Of a stretch of DNA of 64,000 nucleotides, positions 22,154 to 33,580 are shown in pieces. Position numbers and translations under genes: made by a program. The stretch is from Xenosphaeropsis pyriputrescens (lineage: Eukaryota; Ascomycota; Leotiomycetes; Phacidiales; Phacidiaceae). The DNA lies in contig JAGKQE010000032.1 in the NCBI GenBank assembly GCA_022609375.1, forward strand, positions 248,001-312,000, read 5' to 3'. Each line of letters starts with the position of its first letter. The first letter of the stretch is position 1. The notes under the pieces were generated by a model that was not told the origin of the DNA, did not search any database, and saw only the letters and a program-made list of their open reading frames with translations.

Positions 22154-24532
22154 ATGTCAGATCCTTCAGACGGCAATGCTACTGAATATATTGATAGACG
22201 ACCCTCCGAAGCCTCCATAGGCACTGCTTCTGCTTCTTCTTCTTCCTCCAGAATACTTTCTGTCCGCCCCAACCGACCAGATGATATCCTAGAAGCTTCA
22301 ACTTCACCACCTATGCGTTTGACAAGAAAGCGAGCAGCATCAATCAATACAGATATTTCAAGCGTTCCACAAGTCGAAGACCTTTCTCTCCATTCAGCAA
22401 ATACAACTCCAAGGACATCAGAATCTGGCAGGGAGCAAGTATGTCTTTGCCAGCCAGATCCTAAAATCCCACGACCCAGAAATGGTGTGTATCCCCTCTT
22501 TATGTTTTTCTTTTTGGAATTTCATTTTCGGGACCAGACTCTACAAGAATCTCTTTGTTCTGAGGATAGCTTTGTGACCGGCGTTGAAGAGCCCCAGAAC
22601 TGATATATGGGTTCCTTTGTAGCTTTTATCCTATATCGTCAGCATTACCAAGCTCAAGTCGTCCAACAACATCCTGGTCTCGCGAATCCTGAGATCTCCA
22701 AAATCATTGGCGAACAGTGGAGAGAGCAACCTCCTGAAGTCAAAAACGACTGGAAAAGGCTGGCTGAGGTGAGCATCTTTATAGGTCTGTTAGAAGGGAG
22801 GGATGTGTTGATTGACATTCCTTAGGAAGAAAAATCTAGACATCAACAACAATATCCCGACTATCGGTATCAGCCACGGAGAGCTGGAAGGCCTAGTGGT
22901 GCAAGACCTGCTTCATCCTCTTCATCAGACGATCCAGTGCGGTGTCCAAAGTGTCACGGTCGATATATTTCAACCCCAAGCACCCCGGTCACACCTTTTA
23001 CGCCTGCGTTTGCTGCTTCTCTACGAAACGAAAGGGTCTTCCCACCATTCACCCCCGCATCTACTCCTCCGCGAACTGATCAAAGAAGCCGGTATTCATC
23101 GAACGCGATGCCTCAACCTCGGGGTACTGGCCTATCACATCCACAAACGCAGCGACGTGGGCCTTTTCCACAGTTACAGTCTGGACCTTCGCAGTTGAGC
23201 TTATTGCGTGAGCACGAGCATGAGCAAGAAGAAGATACTCGAGTACTGAGTCCTTCCCCGGAAGTAAAACGGAGGCGCTACAACGATGACCCTCGAAGTT
23301 ACAGCTCCCCGGTGTCATACGGTCCGCCTCAAAGAATTGTCCGACCTGGGCCTTCAATGACGGCTGCAGGCCGAGGGCCGTTACCTGGTCCAAACGCACT
23401 CGTCCAACCTCACCATGGAGGCATGATGGAACCCCCCCCTAGACCTGTCCATTATTCAAGTCAACCTCATCAGCTTCGCACCGAAAATTTTGACGAATCT
23501 CTTCGCCTTCCACCTTTACAAACACAGCTATCTAGTACACCAGGGCCTCTTGCGCGTATGGAACATAACCAGCAAGTTCAAACGCCGCAGCTACAATCTC
23601 AAATGAAAAGCGTTGAGGCTATGGTAATGACGATACCATACGAAAATAAAATTAAGGTGCTTGCGAATATATCGCCTTCTCTACCTCCCGCTGGTCCTAT
23701 GAGCCCTGTTCACGAAGTACGAGGTGCAGTAATAGCTGTTGAAGGCGCGGACAGACCCCTTGTAGCAGAGGTGGGGAGGTACTTGGAGGATTATTTATCA
23801 AAAGACCCCGAGTGTTTGGTCAAGTGTTGGGCATGGTCACTCACACCTATTCTAACCTCAACCAAGCCATTGCCAAACAACCCTCAGGAAGTGGAGGAGA
23901 AAGGAAAAACACAGGAGATTGATGACGTGGTGAGTGGTGTAGAAGATACCAAATCTGCCACCAACATCTCCGAGAGCAGGAGAAGCAGTGGACAGGATAG
24001 TCTATTCATCGCTTACCTCGATGTTATTCGAGCATGGCACACAAAATCTATGGAAATGATCAAGTACATTACAACATCGCCGCACTCTCCCTCACCTCCT
24101 CCGTCAGTGTCTCCTCCGCCCACCACGACTGCTCCTCAACACACTAAGACGCCTCGTATTCCCATTGCACTTCTGCCAGCAGGCTTCTCATTGACTGCTG
24201 CAGATATGTATGCAAGCCTCATACCTATTAACGATGCCTACGCGCCAGTCGACCACTGGCAATGGATGGCCACACTTTGGCGAGGTATTGTGGGTCCAGA
24301 TCTCACTATCTTTGTCAAGAGGGTTGGGAATGATGCAGAAGGTAGGGAAGAATTAAGCAGGCACGGAGGAGTCGAGATCAGGAATGACTGTGCAGGCGTG
24401 ATCATCAGAGCACCGCCAGGAGAAGACCCAGGCACAATAGAAGAAAAATCAATGCGGCGGTTGGCCTTTGAAGTATTAGAATTTGTCAGAAGTGTTGGTG
24501 GTGAAGATAATGGAGCTGCGTTTAGAAGGTGA
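22154..24532 (+). CDS. HMG-box (MATA_HMG type) transcription factor
   Basis: Three exons are inferred: 22154-22484, 22623-22768, 22826-24532, giving 727 aa. The HMG box spans residues 106-175 and crosses both introns: PRPRN|AFILYRQHYQ, then NPEISKIIGEQWREQPPEVK, DWKRLAE|EEKSRHQQQYP and the basic YRYQPRR end. This is the sequence-specific MATA/ROX1/Ste11-type box, not the non-specific HMGB type. A CLCQPDPKIPRPRN lead-in and a small CPKCHGRY motif about 40 residues after the box are also seen. The C-terminal 450 residues are Pro/Ser/Gln-rich, then a weakly folded region ending in LAFEVLEFVRSVGG. Relatives in other ascomycetes act in sexual development, filamentation or hypoxic repression; the role here is not deducible. 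The upstream in-frame extension is discussed with the leader. Confidence 0.88.
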
Positions 24533-24882
24533 ACGCACTTACAGTATGGATTACGGCTTAAATATCACATATCAGTGGAGACAAAGCATGTGGTCGATAG
24601 ACTTACGGGCAGGGCCATGAGTTCCTCCCCTTCTTTTACTCGAAGATGTCATCAATCATAATAAAATCATCTAAATCTCTTGCACAGGCCATCTTGAATC
24701 GAAAGTTTCTGCAGCGGTTTTGTTCCTTTTGATCTACTCCATGATTAATTTCTTTGGTCCTGCTCTGAAGGCGCCAACTCTTTGCCCATGTCCAACCTAT
24801 TTCTCTTAGCTGATTTCAACTGATCCCAAGTACAACAGTTCTTTACTGTAATTGTTCAGTGGCGATTATTCTTAACCTTCTC

Positions 24883-25761
24883 TCACACATCCTCAACTCT
24901 AGCACATGTCTTCTCGTTCAACAGTCCGTTTTGGATGGCTTTCAGGGTGTTCTTCGCTTGAATGAGTCTACTCGCGCCAACGATAGTTTCATCTCTGCAC
25001 TGATAACCCAAGGCGTTATTGTATGTCACATATCTGTAGGCCAGAGAATATTTGCCGATACCAGCATCCTTTGCGATCCTTTCCATTATAGTTTTCCTGA
25101 TATACCTTTGGCAGTGGGTATGAATTCTCGATGCGGGTATCGTAGAATTTCTGGACATCAGCGACTCTGAAGTTAGACAGACCAAACCGTAGTTCTTAGT
25201 GCTTTATCAATAGGATCTGGGCCTACTGCTTACCTTCTTGAATTTGCAGGCCTGTACAACTCATCGATTGCCTTTAGAGTCTTCTCCATTGGAGTATCGG
25301 GATCTGGGGAGTGCCAGTAGTAAATATTAACCTAGGCTGGCTTCATTAGATATTTCTGAGATGAAGCATTCCATGATCATAAAATGAAAGGCAGTGGAGA
25401 TTAACCACTGACGCTGTTGACCCCCAAATCATTTAGACCGCTCGGCGCTCTCGAAACTATCATTCTTGCTTAGGAAGCCAGGTCTGAAGGCAGCAGCTTT
25501 GGTACGAATACTGGATTTTGCTGGAGTATTGTTTGCGCCGAGAGCCTTCTCACTACCAAGCTATGAAACGTTAGCACAATATAAGTGTGTATGTGGCACA
25601 AGGGAGCATACATAATGACTTGCTGTATTAATGGCCTTGACATTGTGTCCTGCGAGAAGCTCGAGAGTCTTCTGCACATCCTCAGTGGGTTTGTTGCCAA
25701 TACTGGCAGCGCCGCAGATGATGTTGACCAGAGGAGTGGACACTATATTCTCCAGAAACAA
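24883..25761 (-). pseudogene. Decayed aldo-keto reductase (AKR7/aflatoxin-aldehyde-reductase-like)
   Basis: Minus-strand fragments match an aldo-keto reductase in order. 25761-25613 gives PLVNIICGAASIGNKPTEDV and KAINTASHY, with Asn where the catalytic Asp of the usual DTA motif is expected. 25560-25440 gives LGSEKALG and RTKAAAFRPGFLSKN with the active-site Lys. 25331-25235 gives VNIYYWHSPDPDTP with the active-site His. 25192-24883 gives FGLSNFRVADVQKFYD and then DETIVGASRLIQAKNTLKAIQNG up to the normal stop. Between the second and third fragments the frame shifts by one near 25435, just before a remnant of a LNDLGV segment. After YQENYN the frame shifts again, and roughly 80-100 residues of the barrel are missing before the C-terminal block. 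Several apparent exon junctions remain. A functional enzyme is very unlikely; sequencing or assembly error could explain the frameshift but not the deletion. Confidence 0.82.
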
Positions 25762-27367
25762 CTTGTGTTATTGTAGCCCCGATTGTGTATTCTAGTTGGA
25801 AGTAGGAGGTTGATAAGTTATTAAGAATTGAGAAACGGATCTTGCCAGTAATTTGTTGAGCAATTTATAATGCGTCATGGGATGCCAAGATGACAAATCC
25901 CAGCGACCTTTCAAGAGACGGTCATATGAGTATCCCTATATTATGTATCAGACGGTGATACCAGATTTTAGGATATTCACAGTTTGAAATAAAGGTTCGT
26001 TTCATCTCGGCATTTTATGTGCATTGACAAAACAAGTGTCCCCTTTGGATCACTTATTCTTGCTAGATACGCAGGATTTGCATTGATCGTATTTTCTGGA
26101 GTTCTATATTCGAGTCTAACATTGCTTGGGATATCAACAGGATACAGATTATCCAAGATATGTAGCCATCATCCGGACCTTCTCAACGCACAAGGGACAG
26201 CTCAGCCTTGATTTCCTAGATAAGTCATATCTTTGGGATTGTCTAAAAACGCTCCATTCTCTTTCTAACACGAGTGAGGATTGTGCTCATGCGCTTATAG
26301 AGTCCGAGGCACGAGGGAAGGAGAGAGAAGAGAGCAATAATCAGTAATTCATGATTTTGAACGTTGAACGTAAGGTAGTAACAGTAGTCATTCATACCTG
26401 AATACCTCTTTCGCTGATCGAGCAATCTTTTGTGCTAGCCCCTTTCTGGGTGATTTTGTTTGAAAAAGGGCATCTCTTCTCGTTATCGCCTTCTGTTGCA
26501 ATGATTTCTTTTATTTCTAAGATGATTTATCACTGATCTTGTAACCCGTTATCCTTGTTTCATGGACAATAATATCGCATCGGCTCGGCCACGTGTTGCC
26601 ACGTAAAGTTGGTCCTTCAAAAGGTCACTATCTCCACCTATAACTTCTAGACAAATGCTTATGCTCCATGGGTAAATTATCTTAAGGTATACAAATTACT
26701 AGCCTAGGTAAAGCACCTACTTAGGTAGATTGGTATTTTTGTATCGTAGAATAAAATATCTAGTAAAATCTCTAGATAGATAAGTACCTACTCTAAGATA
26801 GGAAGTACTACAGTGTATAAGTATATGCGCCTATATATCTGTCTGTACCTAGGTAGACTAGAGTAGTCTTTAAGTAAGGTGAGTACTAATACAGCACGTC
26901 CCAACATATCAAGTAACGACGTAACAAGTAAGGTACACGCCGTTCACGTCGTTAAGTCAATCCTCCATTCCTTCTATCACCCATCACCTATCACCCATCA
27001 CTACTTATCACCCATCACTACTCATCACCCATCAACCGCCATTGATTGACAAGAATAAGAAGGAGAACATATTTTACCGTTGATCTTCCATCCTAGAGGA
27101 ACATCCATTCATCTGCCGAGGGAAATAAGAAAGCAGGAAAACAACAAAAGGAGACAGCAGAATCACCCTAATTGATTGATGTCCTTCACAGCTGTTCTTA
27201 CCCTGCGGTTGACTACATCGCCGTCCGTGTGTGATCGCCCCTCCTCGCCCCAGTCCCTCCCGCAGAAAATCAAAGCCTCCTTATTGATCACTTAAAGGGA
27301 AGGTTCCACCCCTCCCCAACTCCTTCGACCTCGACAAACACACCATCGAAGAATAACGCGCTGCTCC
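25762..27367. other. 1.6-kb intergenic region with TAGGTA-rich segment
   Basis: No gene is supported. 26690-26900 is rich in TAGGTA/TACCTA words and includes the perfect TACCTAGGTA at 26846-26855. 26970-27030 has repeats of CACCCATCACTA-like units. The last 300 bp are the likely promoter of the gene at 27368. Confidence 0.5.
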
Positions 27368-29203
27368 ATGGCCGTTCTAAATTTCTGTGGTCAGCCAGTC
27401 CCAAGGATGCCTCCACGAAGACTGGCCGTTCTTCTCGGTGGAATCGCTATCTTTGCAATTGTTACCTTGGTGTTTACCCTTCCTAGCTCCATACCTGCAG
27501 GACCATCACTGTCCAGGTTTGCCGATACTCGTGTACTCTCCGACGCGGCGAGATGGAACCCATTCAAAGACTCTGCGCATGAGCCACCGCTCCAGAAGAA
27601 CAGTACAAATGGCGAAAGCAGCTGGTACAGCAACTGGAACTGGAGACGGCCCTTCTCCTCTTCCATCACACTCGATGAAAACCGATCCCTTTTACCACCC
27701 TTGCCAGATAGGCCTGCTATATACACATACTACGATCATACTTTGCAGCGGGCTGCTGATGTGAAGGAGGCTGAGAGTGCCATTTTGTTGACATGGAGAC
27801 GCGCATGGTGGGCACAGGGCTTTAAGCCCATTATCCTCGGACCTGCTGAGGCAATGCGAAATCCGTTATACGAAGAAGCACAAAAGCTCAAGTTTGAGGG
27901 CGAACTAATGACGGAACTATCGAGATGGTTGGCTTGGGAGAATATGGGAACTGGACTTCTCTGCAACTATTTGACATTGCCAATGGGCCCTCACGAAGAT
28001 GTTCTCCTCGCCAACCTTCGTAGAGGCAAGTACCCGAAGCTGACGAAATATGAGGGTTTGGGTAATGGCCTCTTCGCTGGTGAAAAGAGCTCTATCACAG
28101 CAGCCTTGAAGACCGCATTGAACGCCCCAGAATTGAAGAACGGTAAATCTATTATTGGTGTTATTCCTCCGGATCAAGTGTATATCGAGCCAGCTCATGA
28201 TTCTATTGCCTACTACGACCCCAAGACTGTCACAGATAAGTACGGCAAGCTTGCTGAGGAGATCATGGCAAGCAATGCACTGGGTCTCATGAAGCTTAAT
28301 CAGCTTATCAACGCACATCTACACAGTACTTGGCAGAATATCTTTTCGGATGGAATTGCTGTTCTCAAGCCAGTTCGTCAGCATATGTCTGTCATGATTC
28401 AACCCGCTCTTCAGGTAGCTGAGTTCCTTTCACAGTGCCCAGAATCACCCCTGGTTGCGACGTGCCCTCCAAACCGACCGAAGTGCAAACCTTGTGTTGC
28501 TTCAGTGCCAATGAAAGTCTCTCAACCAGCGCAGTACACAAATAGCTCAAAGCTTTATACCATCGGCACGGTACCTCATCCGTACACTCTTGCGACTCTT
28601 TCCACACTTCGTGAGTCTCTCGACATCAGGTATATTCGGAGAGATTCGGACCGGGACCCTTGGATCACCATTGCCACGAAAGAGCTGATGGGTACTGGAA
28701 TATCCTCCGCTCCTCGCGTACTGAGATTCAAGGATGCCGTGGCATCGGACTATGGTTCTGCTCACTCATTGTGGTTAATCGCAGAGAAGAGCCTGCCCGA
28801 GGATCTTGATTGGCATTTTGGCTTCGGTGTTCCGCGTCCAAATACTGCACTTGATAGTGGCAAATCCGAGACTCCCGTTCCAGGTCCGGAACGTAGACCT
28901 CCTCCACCACAGCCAGATCCAAAGGATGGACCTATCCCAACTGAGATGGACCTCGCGAAAGAAAGATCGTTATTGGAGATGGCAAAGCAAGTTGGCAAGA
29001 GCAAGGATTTAGAGACTGTGAAGATCAGAAATGCCATCGAGGCGTGGAATTTAGCAGATACCGAAGCGTGGAAATTTGCAAGAGCATATACGGCAAGAAG
29101 CAGCGTAGAGAGACTGAAGTGGGAAGAAGAAGAGAACCACTATTCAGGCGGAGCCGGCGCTGAACATGCTGGGAAAGGGTCTTGGGATAGATGGTTCGAT
29201 TGA
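27368..29203 (+). CDS. Conserved fungal type II membrane protein, function unknown
   Basis: A single uninterrupted frame of 611 aa. A hydrophobic segment at about residues 20-40 (LAVLLGGIAIFAIVTLVF), preceded by RR, predicts a signal anchor with a lumenal C terminus. The lumenal part begins with a Trp-rich stem (WYSNWNWRRPFSSS) and a core with YTYYDHTL, TWRRAWWAQGFKPIILG and RWLAWENMGTG, which looks like a nucleotide-sugar-transferase-type fold start, though I see no DxD metal motif. A cysteine-rich CPPNRPKCKPC lies near residue 370. A Pro-rich spacer near 515-530 precedes a helical C terminus. I recognise this as a protein widespread in filamentous ascomycetes without an assigned activity. 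A Golgi or ER location is inferred from topology only. Confidence 0.85.
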   Translation: MAVLNFCGQPVPRMPPRRLAVLLGGIAIFAIVTLVFTLPSSIPAGPSLSRFADTRVLSDAARWNPFKDSAHEPPLQKNSTNGESSWYSNWNWRRPFSSSITLDENRSLLPPLPDRPAIYTYYDHTLQRAADVKEAESAILLTWRRAWWAQGFKPIILGPAEAMRNPLYEEAQKLKFEGELMTELSRWLAWENMGTGLLCNYLTLPMGPHEDVLLANLRRGKYPKLTKYEGLGNGLFAGEKSSITAALKTALNAPELKNGKSIIGVIPPDQVYIEPAHDSIAYYDPKTVTDKYGKLAEEIMASNALGLMKLNQLINAHLHSTWQNIFSDGIAVLKPVRQHMSVMIQPALQVAEFLSQCPESPLVATCPPNRPKCKPCVASVPMKVSQPAQYTNSSKLYTIGTVPHPYTLATLSTLRESLDIRYIRRDSDRDPWITIATKELMGTGISSAPRVLRFKDAVASDYGSAHSLWLIAEKSLPEDLDWHFGFGVPRPNTALDSGKSETPVPGPERRPPPPQPDPKDGPIPTEMDLAKERSLLEMAKQVGKSKDLETVKIRNAIEAWNLADTEAWKFARAYTARSSVERLKWEEEENHYSGGAGAEHAGKGSWDRWFD

Positions 29204-29412
29204 TTAATTTCTTGGGTGATATGCATGTGTACGGCGTTAGGATTTGGCACGAGTTATACCACAAGTGTTGCTCTTTTGAAGTAAAGGCTTTATAACAAAA
29301 AGAAAACCAAAGACTCGCGACGGATGTTGAATCCTTGACCTATGAAACCCCAAAACTATGAAAACAACGGTCTCTGATGTTGAACTCGCACTCTCCTGTC
29401 TAGCTTGCACCC

Positions 29413-30132
29413 CTAGACAACGATAGTATCTCCGCCCATCTCACCGCTCATCTCCCTAGATGTGACGCCTTTTCTGACGTTTCTGTTTGTCAGTTCAATG
29501 TGCTTGACACTGGCAGTATCACAGCCATTTAATTCTCCATTTCCCATGAAACCGCCTTCTCTCTCGCTTATCAACTCCTCAATATACCCATTCAACCAGT
29601 ATCCCTTCAGCTGCGTAGCAGTCATGTCCCTGGCACCGGAAATGCGTCCTAAGCAGGTCTTTGTGTTGCACAAGCAGTCGAAAGCCTGATCCATCGCCCA
29701 TTCGGTGGACGGATAGAAGAAAGTGAGTTCCTGCCCGCTCTTCAGACCGAAAGGTCCTGCACGGATTTCAAGCTTGGCCATGTCGAACACCTATCCCTGG
29801 TGGTGCACCAGAACATAATTAGTTTCCATCTCACAGCTACTCCTTTGAATTCTGTCTCACGGACGACTTACAAGACTGGGCTCGCAGGAATGATTGATGT
29901 ACACAAGATCGGAGTTGAGATTCAGGTGTTGGTTTCGGCCCATTTGGACAGTGGCATATGTGGGCTTGTCGGCCGGCGTGCATGGAGGGAAGTCGATCTT
30001 GGCGAAGAGGCCATTTGGTAGAAGGTCGATTTTTGAGAGGGACCGGGAGCTGAATTCGTCGGCGTTGAAGATTTCAACTTCTTGGATCTCGGGGTGGGAG
30101 GGTTGTGTCCAGAAGGGAGTGAGAGGAGCCAT
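29413..30132 (-). CDS. Small SET-domain protein with post-SET cysteines
   Basis: Two exons on the minus strand: 30132-29872 and 29790-29413, giving 212 aa. The core SET signature is YINHSCEPSL at the exon junction, followed by GQELTFFYPSTEW and a post-SET-like cysteine cluster (CLCNTKTCLG). The upstream half is short (about 75 residues) and lacks most of the usual N-terminal SET strands, as in the compact fungal SET proteins often annotated only by domain. The SET fold binds S-adenosylmethionine and methylates lysines; no substrate can be assigned. The donor is gtaagt and the acceptor is gatag. MAPLTPFWTQ was chosen as the start because the upstream in-frame ATG adds residues with no protein character. 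It is convergent with the gene ending at 29203. Confidence 0.82.
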
Positions 30133-31111
30133 TGTAAAGAATATGTCTAGACGGATCTGTGTATGGACGACAACTTTTGATATATTGTAATAGATAGAAT
30201 GCTCAGATAAGATGTGCAAAGTAGATGGTAAGTGTCTGGAAGTCACACTTTAAATAGGAATCTTGCTGAAGAGGGATTGGGAGAGTTGAAAGACGGTTGC
30301 GTCCTTTGGTACTTAGTCGTTACTTTACCACGGCATCTTACCTGCCCACTGTGCCCTCAAAGCGGATTCTCAATGGCTGAGCTAGCTACCCACCTTATCT
30401 TACCTAGATACCCTCCCTAGTACTTTTCACATCACTTACTCCGTGCCCATCCCAGGTTTCTGTGGCTTCTCGTTATGCATAGTACTCTACTTGTACAACA
30501 TATATGTATGGGGATTCGAGAGGGCAATGGAGGGGTAGTTGTGAAATGCAGGTACACGTGCCAGGTACCCGCTCAAACGGTCTGAGGGGCCCCGCACCGA
30601 GGTGCACATAGTCGAGCTGCTCCGCTCGCCCTTTTCGTATTACAGATGACAAGCTAGCTAGACATATACAGACTCCTCCTCATCTAAGGTTTGCCAGAGA
30701 ACATTGACGAGAATACTAATCATTGGAGGTCCTCGTTCCCCAAGCTCTGGCATCATGTAGCTGGAGGCATACTTCTAGCATTGTTCTGTTTCCAGGTAGA
30801 CATACTTAGCAAATGAGAAGCACATGTGTACTTACGCTTGGCGTCTTAGCTGAAAATATACAGTCAGTAAACAGCCAATACGCAGATTTTTCTTTTGAAT
30901 ACAGTCTGCAGGATAGCTGAGGCACATACGTTGGTGGAGCGTTAAGATCGCCCTCCAAATACCTATGCTCCGGACTCACGAACATGGACATTGATCCAAT
31001 CTCAAGGAAATGAAATATCTTCTCCATCCTCAAAACCCTAACTATACAAGAAGCTTATGATCAACCCTTGCACTGTACACCGTCAAAACGCCTAAATCCC
31101 GCTTCGCTAAA
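30133..31111. other. Intergenic region with possible spliced minus-strand transcript
   Basis: Contains the promoter of the SET-domain gene. Between about 31030 and 30770 the minus strand shows an ATG (MEKIFHFLEIGS) and two strong intron-like segments: gtatgt with branch TACTGAC and acceptor TTTTCAG (about 30930-30850), then gtaagt with CTAAG and acceptor AACAG. Splicing leads to a stop almost at once, so a coding product longer than about 33 residues is not supported. It may be a non-coding transcript or chance. Confidence 0.3.
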
Positions 31112-31903
31112 CTACCTGAACTTGCTGACAATAACTGCAATAATAAGCAAAACAAGAACCGTAATGATGGCAACAGTTATAATCCGATTTGTAGCCATCC
31201 TATAGCAAGTATCAGTGTATGCTTGGTAATCAGAAATTGGGGACCAAGAGGCGATTTACCTACGTGCCATCCCCCTCAGAGTCTTGACACTGCGGTCCAC
31301 ATAACCCTCGCTTTCCAATAATGTATCCCCAGTATGTTGGATGACTTCTCTCTGGCGATGCAGGTCGGCAAGCGTGCCAGCACCGATAGATTCTGTTTCA
31401 TTCGCAAGACGCTGACTATCCCGGAGTCTCTGGGAACTTCTGTCCAGGCGATCTGTGCCAGAGAGCAGCTGCTGGCGCTGCTCGAGCTGGACGTCATTGG
31501 GATTATCGGAGTACCGCGCGCCAAAGAGAGCAGATCGATCATCTGCAAGAGAACGCAGTTTCCGCTTGGAAATATCGACGTCGGACTCGTGGTTTCTGAA
31601 ACGCTGGCTGACCTTGGTGCGAGTGGAGGATGGGATGTTTTGCTTCTCCAGGCGCATTTGATCCAACTATTGAGGCTATCAGCATCTAGCAGGATCGCCT
31701 CCCAACATCGCCTTACTACTCACCAACTCATTGGCTTCTTCGAGCGCACGCTCGGCCTGGCTAATGGCAGCCTTTCGTGGCTCTCCTGATAAGTCGGGGA
31801 TCTGGTCGAGCTTCTGGTTGAGATCTGCCTGGACGAGCTTCAGCTCAGCCTCGTAGCTACTGAATAATTCAGAGCCAGCATCGGTATCCAGAGGGTTCGA
31901 CAT
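31112..31903 (-). CDS. VTI1: v-SNARE VTI1 (Qb-SNARE)
   Basis: Three exons on the minus strand: 31903-31724, 31666-31260, 31199-31112, giving 224 aa. The N-terminal three-helix domain begins FSSYEAELKLVQADLNQKL. The SNARE helix lies near residues 130-190 (ETESIGAGTLADLHRQRE, then TLLESEGYVDRSVKTLRGMARR). It is followed directly by MATNRIIT and one C-terminal membrane anchor (VAIITVLVLLIIAVIV) ending SKFR. VTI1 is the Qb-SNARE of Golgi, endosome and vacuole fusion complexes. The last exon encodes only the membrane anchor and is easily lost: without the final splice the frame stops at MARR and the protein would be soluble. The partner-recycling factor SEC17 is encoded 3.5 kb to the right, on the same strand. 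Confidence 0.95.
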
Positions 31904-32374
31904 GATGGAATGCTTGGGTATCTGGGTTTGCTAGACAGCAGGTTCGAAGAAATCAATGAGTCCTTTGCGGCTGCCTGTCCTTTCGACGTTCAAGGGAAGC
32001 CAAGAGAAGGGTGGTACGGTTTGGGGGTATTAAACAAGGTTGATGTTGGAGTCGTGTTTCGGTACGTATGTTGTGCAGAGAAGGTGAGTTGAGGGTGAAA
32101 GTGTGTTGTAATAGTGCTTGGGGTTGATGCAGATGCAGATGGTGTTTTGTGCAGTGCAGTGTATTGCGGATGATGCGGTGGAAGGGTTTCGTTGTACGTT
32201 GTAGCTCGTAACGACTAATAGATTGGCGGTAACGACAAAGTACGGGCTAAGTAGTACAGGATACCTATCTAGGTACTTTACGCATCACATAGCTACCTAC
32301 TTAGGCTTAGTCGATACAGATAAATATAGGTAAGTACAAATCAAGTACTTGTACAAGTACAATGATGTCGGGCA

Positions 32375-32406
32375 AAGTCAAGTCAAGTCAAGTCAAGTCA
32401 AGTCAA
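32375..32406 (+). repeat. (AGTCA)n pentamer repeat
   Basis: Six consecutive AGTCA units without interruption. Confidence 0.9.
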
Positions 32407-32772
32407 AGGCGTAAGACCTTGCGACGTTATGCGATCCCTGCACAATGGGCCCATTACAAGCGCAAGCAATAGACATGTAGGTATATAGATACATATGATT
32501 GTTAACTTGCCTATTCCTTTTTTTGCATTATATGAGGCCGATGTATAACTGTGCTGTATATCAAAAGGCGGGTGGTATTTCAAATACAATATTCAACAAT
32601 GAGGTAAATATGTACTCCCCTCCGTACTCGACTCTCAGAGCATACCTAATTAGGTAGTACCTAGGTGGGTATCATGAGCGACGCTGGGACCCCCCTCCCA
32701 ACAATGCATGTTAGACAAAATGCACTAAGGAATAAGGAATGTGGAGAAGGAAGAGGTATTCTACTACATAAG

Positions 32773-32820
32773 TATCAATATTAATATCAATATCAATATC
32801 AATATCAATATCAATATCAG
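32773..32820 (+). repeat. (ATATCA)n hexamer repeat
   Basis: About seven units of ATATCA/ATCAAT, the first one or two slightly altered. Confidence 0.9.
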
Positions 32821-33580
32821 TGAGTACATAATATTACATACCTATTAGGTATCACCTACTCTACATGGGTAGAGTCATGACTTGCATATACACCCATGTA
32901 CATATCAGAGTATAAGAATACTTATCCAGCTTCTTTCACTTTGATATCTTCCTCACCCGCTCTTCCTTCAGCTGACGACTACCACCTATCCATATCGGCT
33001 TTGAAGGGCGAAACCAACCACTTCCTACGTGCTACAACCTTCCCGCGTACATACACTTGGCTTGAGGAGGAAGAAGAAGAAGAAGAAGAAGAAGACGAAG
33101 ACGGAAGAAAGAAAGCAGACGGCGGATAATAGACAGAAAAGAAGAGACCGTTCTTTACCTTTGACAACTCGGCATAACCAAGCCACTCCGTCGCAACAGC
33201 TTTTGCGTCACTAGGTAGGTACTAGCCTGCTTCGAAGTCGAAGAAGAAGAAGAGGCCTTCTCACGCATCACTCACCCTCACTCTCTCCCTCTCCCCCTCA
33301 ACCTTATTCTTTCATTCTGACGTCGTTACCTAAGTAGTCACTACACACTTCGAGAATTTTCGGTGCACCACTCCATATATTCAATCATTCATCATGGAAT
33401 CACACAGTCAGCCTTCTTCCGATTCCGCTTTTCCACACGCTCCCTCTTCCAAACCCAACTTGTCCAACCTGTAATGAAAATATCCCTTCTCCTTTTAATC
33501 TCCTTCCTTCCATGCTCTTGTCTACATCTTTAATCCCCTCCCCCCTCAAAACAAGGACACCTCTCCCTGACACTGAAACC

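Larger units (their letters stand above)
31904..33580. other. Intergenic region with pentamer and hexamer microsatellites
   Basis: Promoters of VTI1 (minus) and the FAD-enzyme gene (plus) face away from each other here. Visible repeats are AGTCA pentamers at 32375-32406, ATATCA hexamers at 32773-32820, and a GAA run at 33064-33104. TAGGTA-rich words occur at 32260-32340 and 32640-32670. No gene is supported. Confidence 0.6.

Noticed and set aside
26017..26347. Two overlapping short plus-strand frames
   Set aside because: Short, AT-rich, without splice signals or recognisable motifs.
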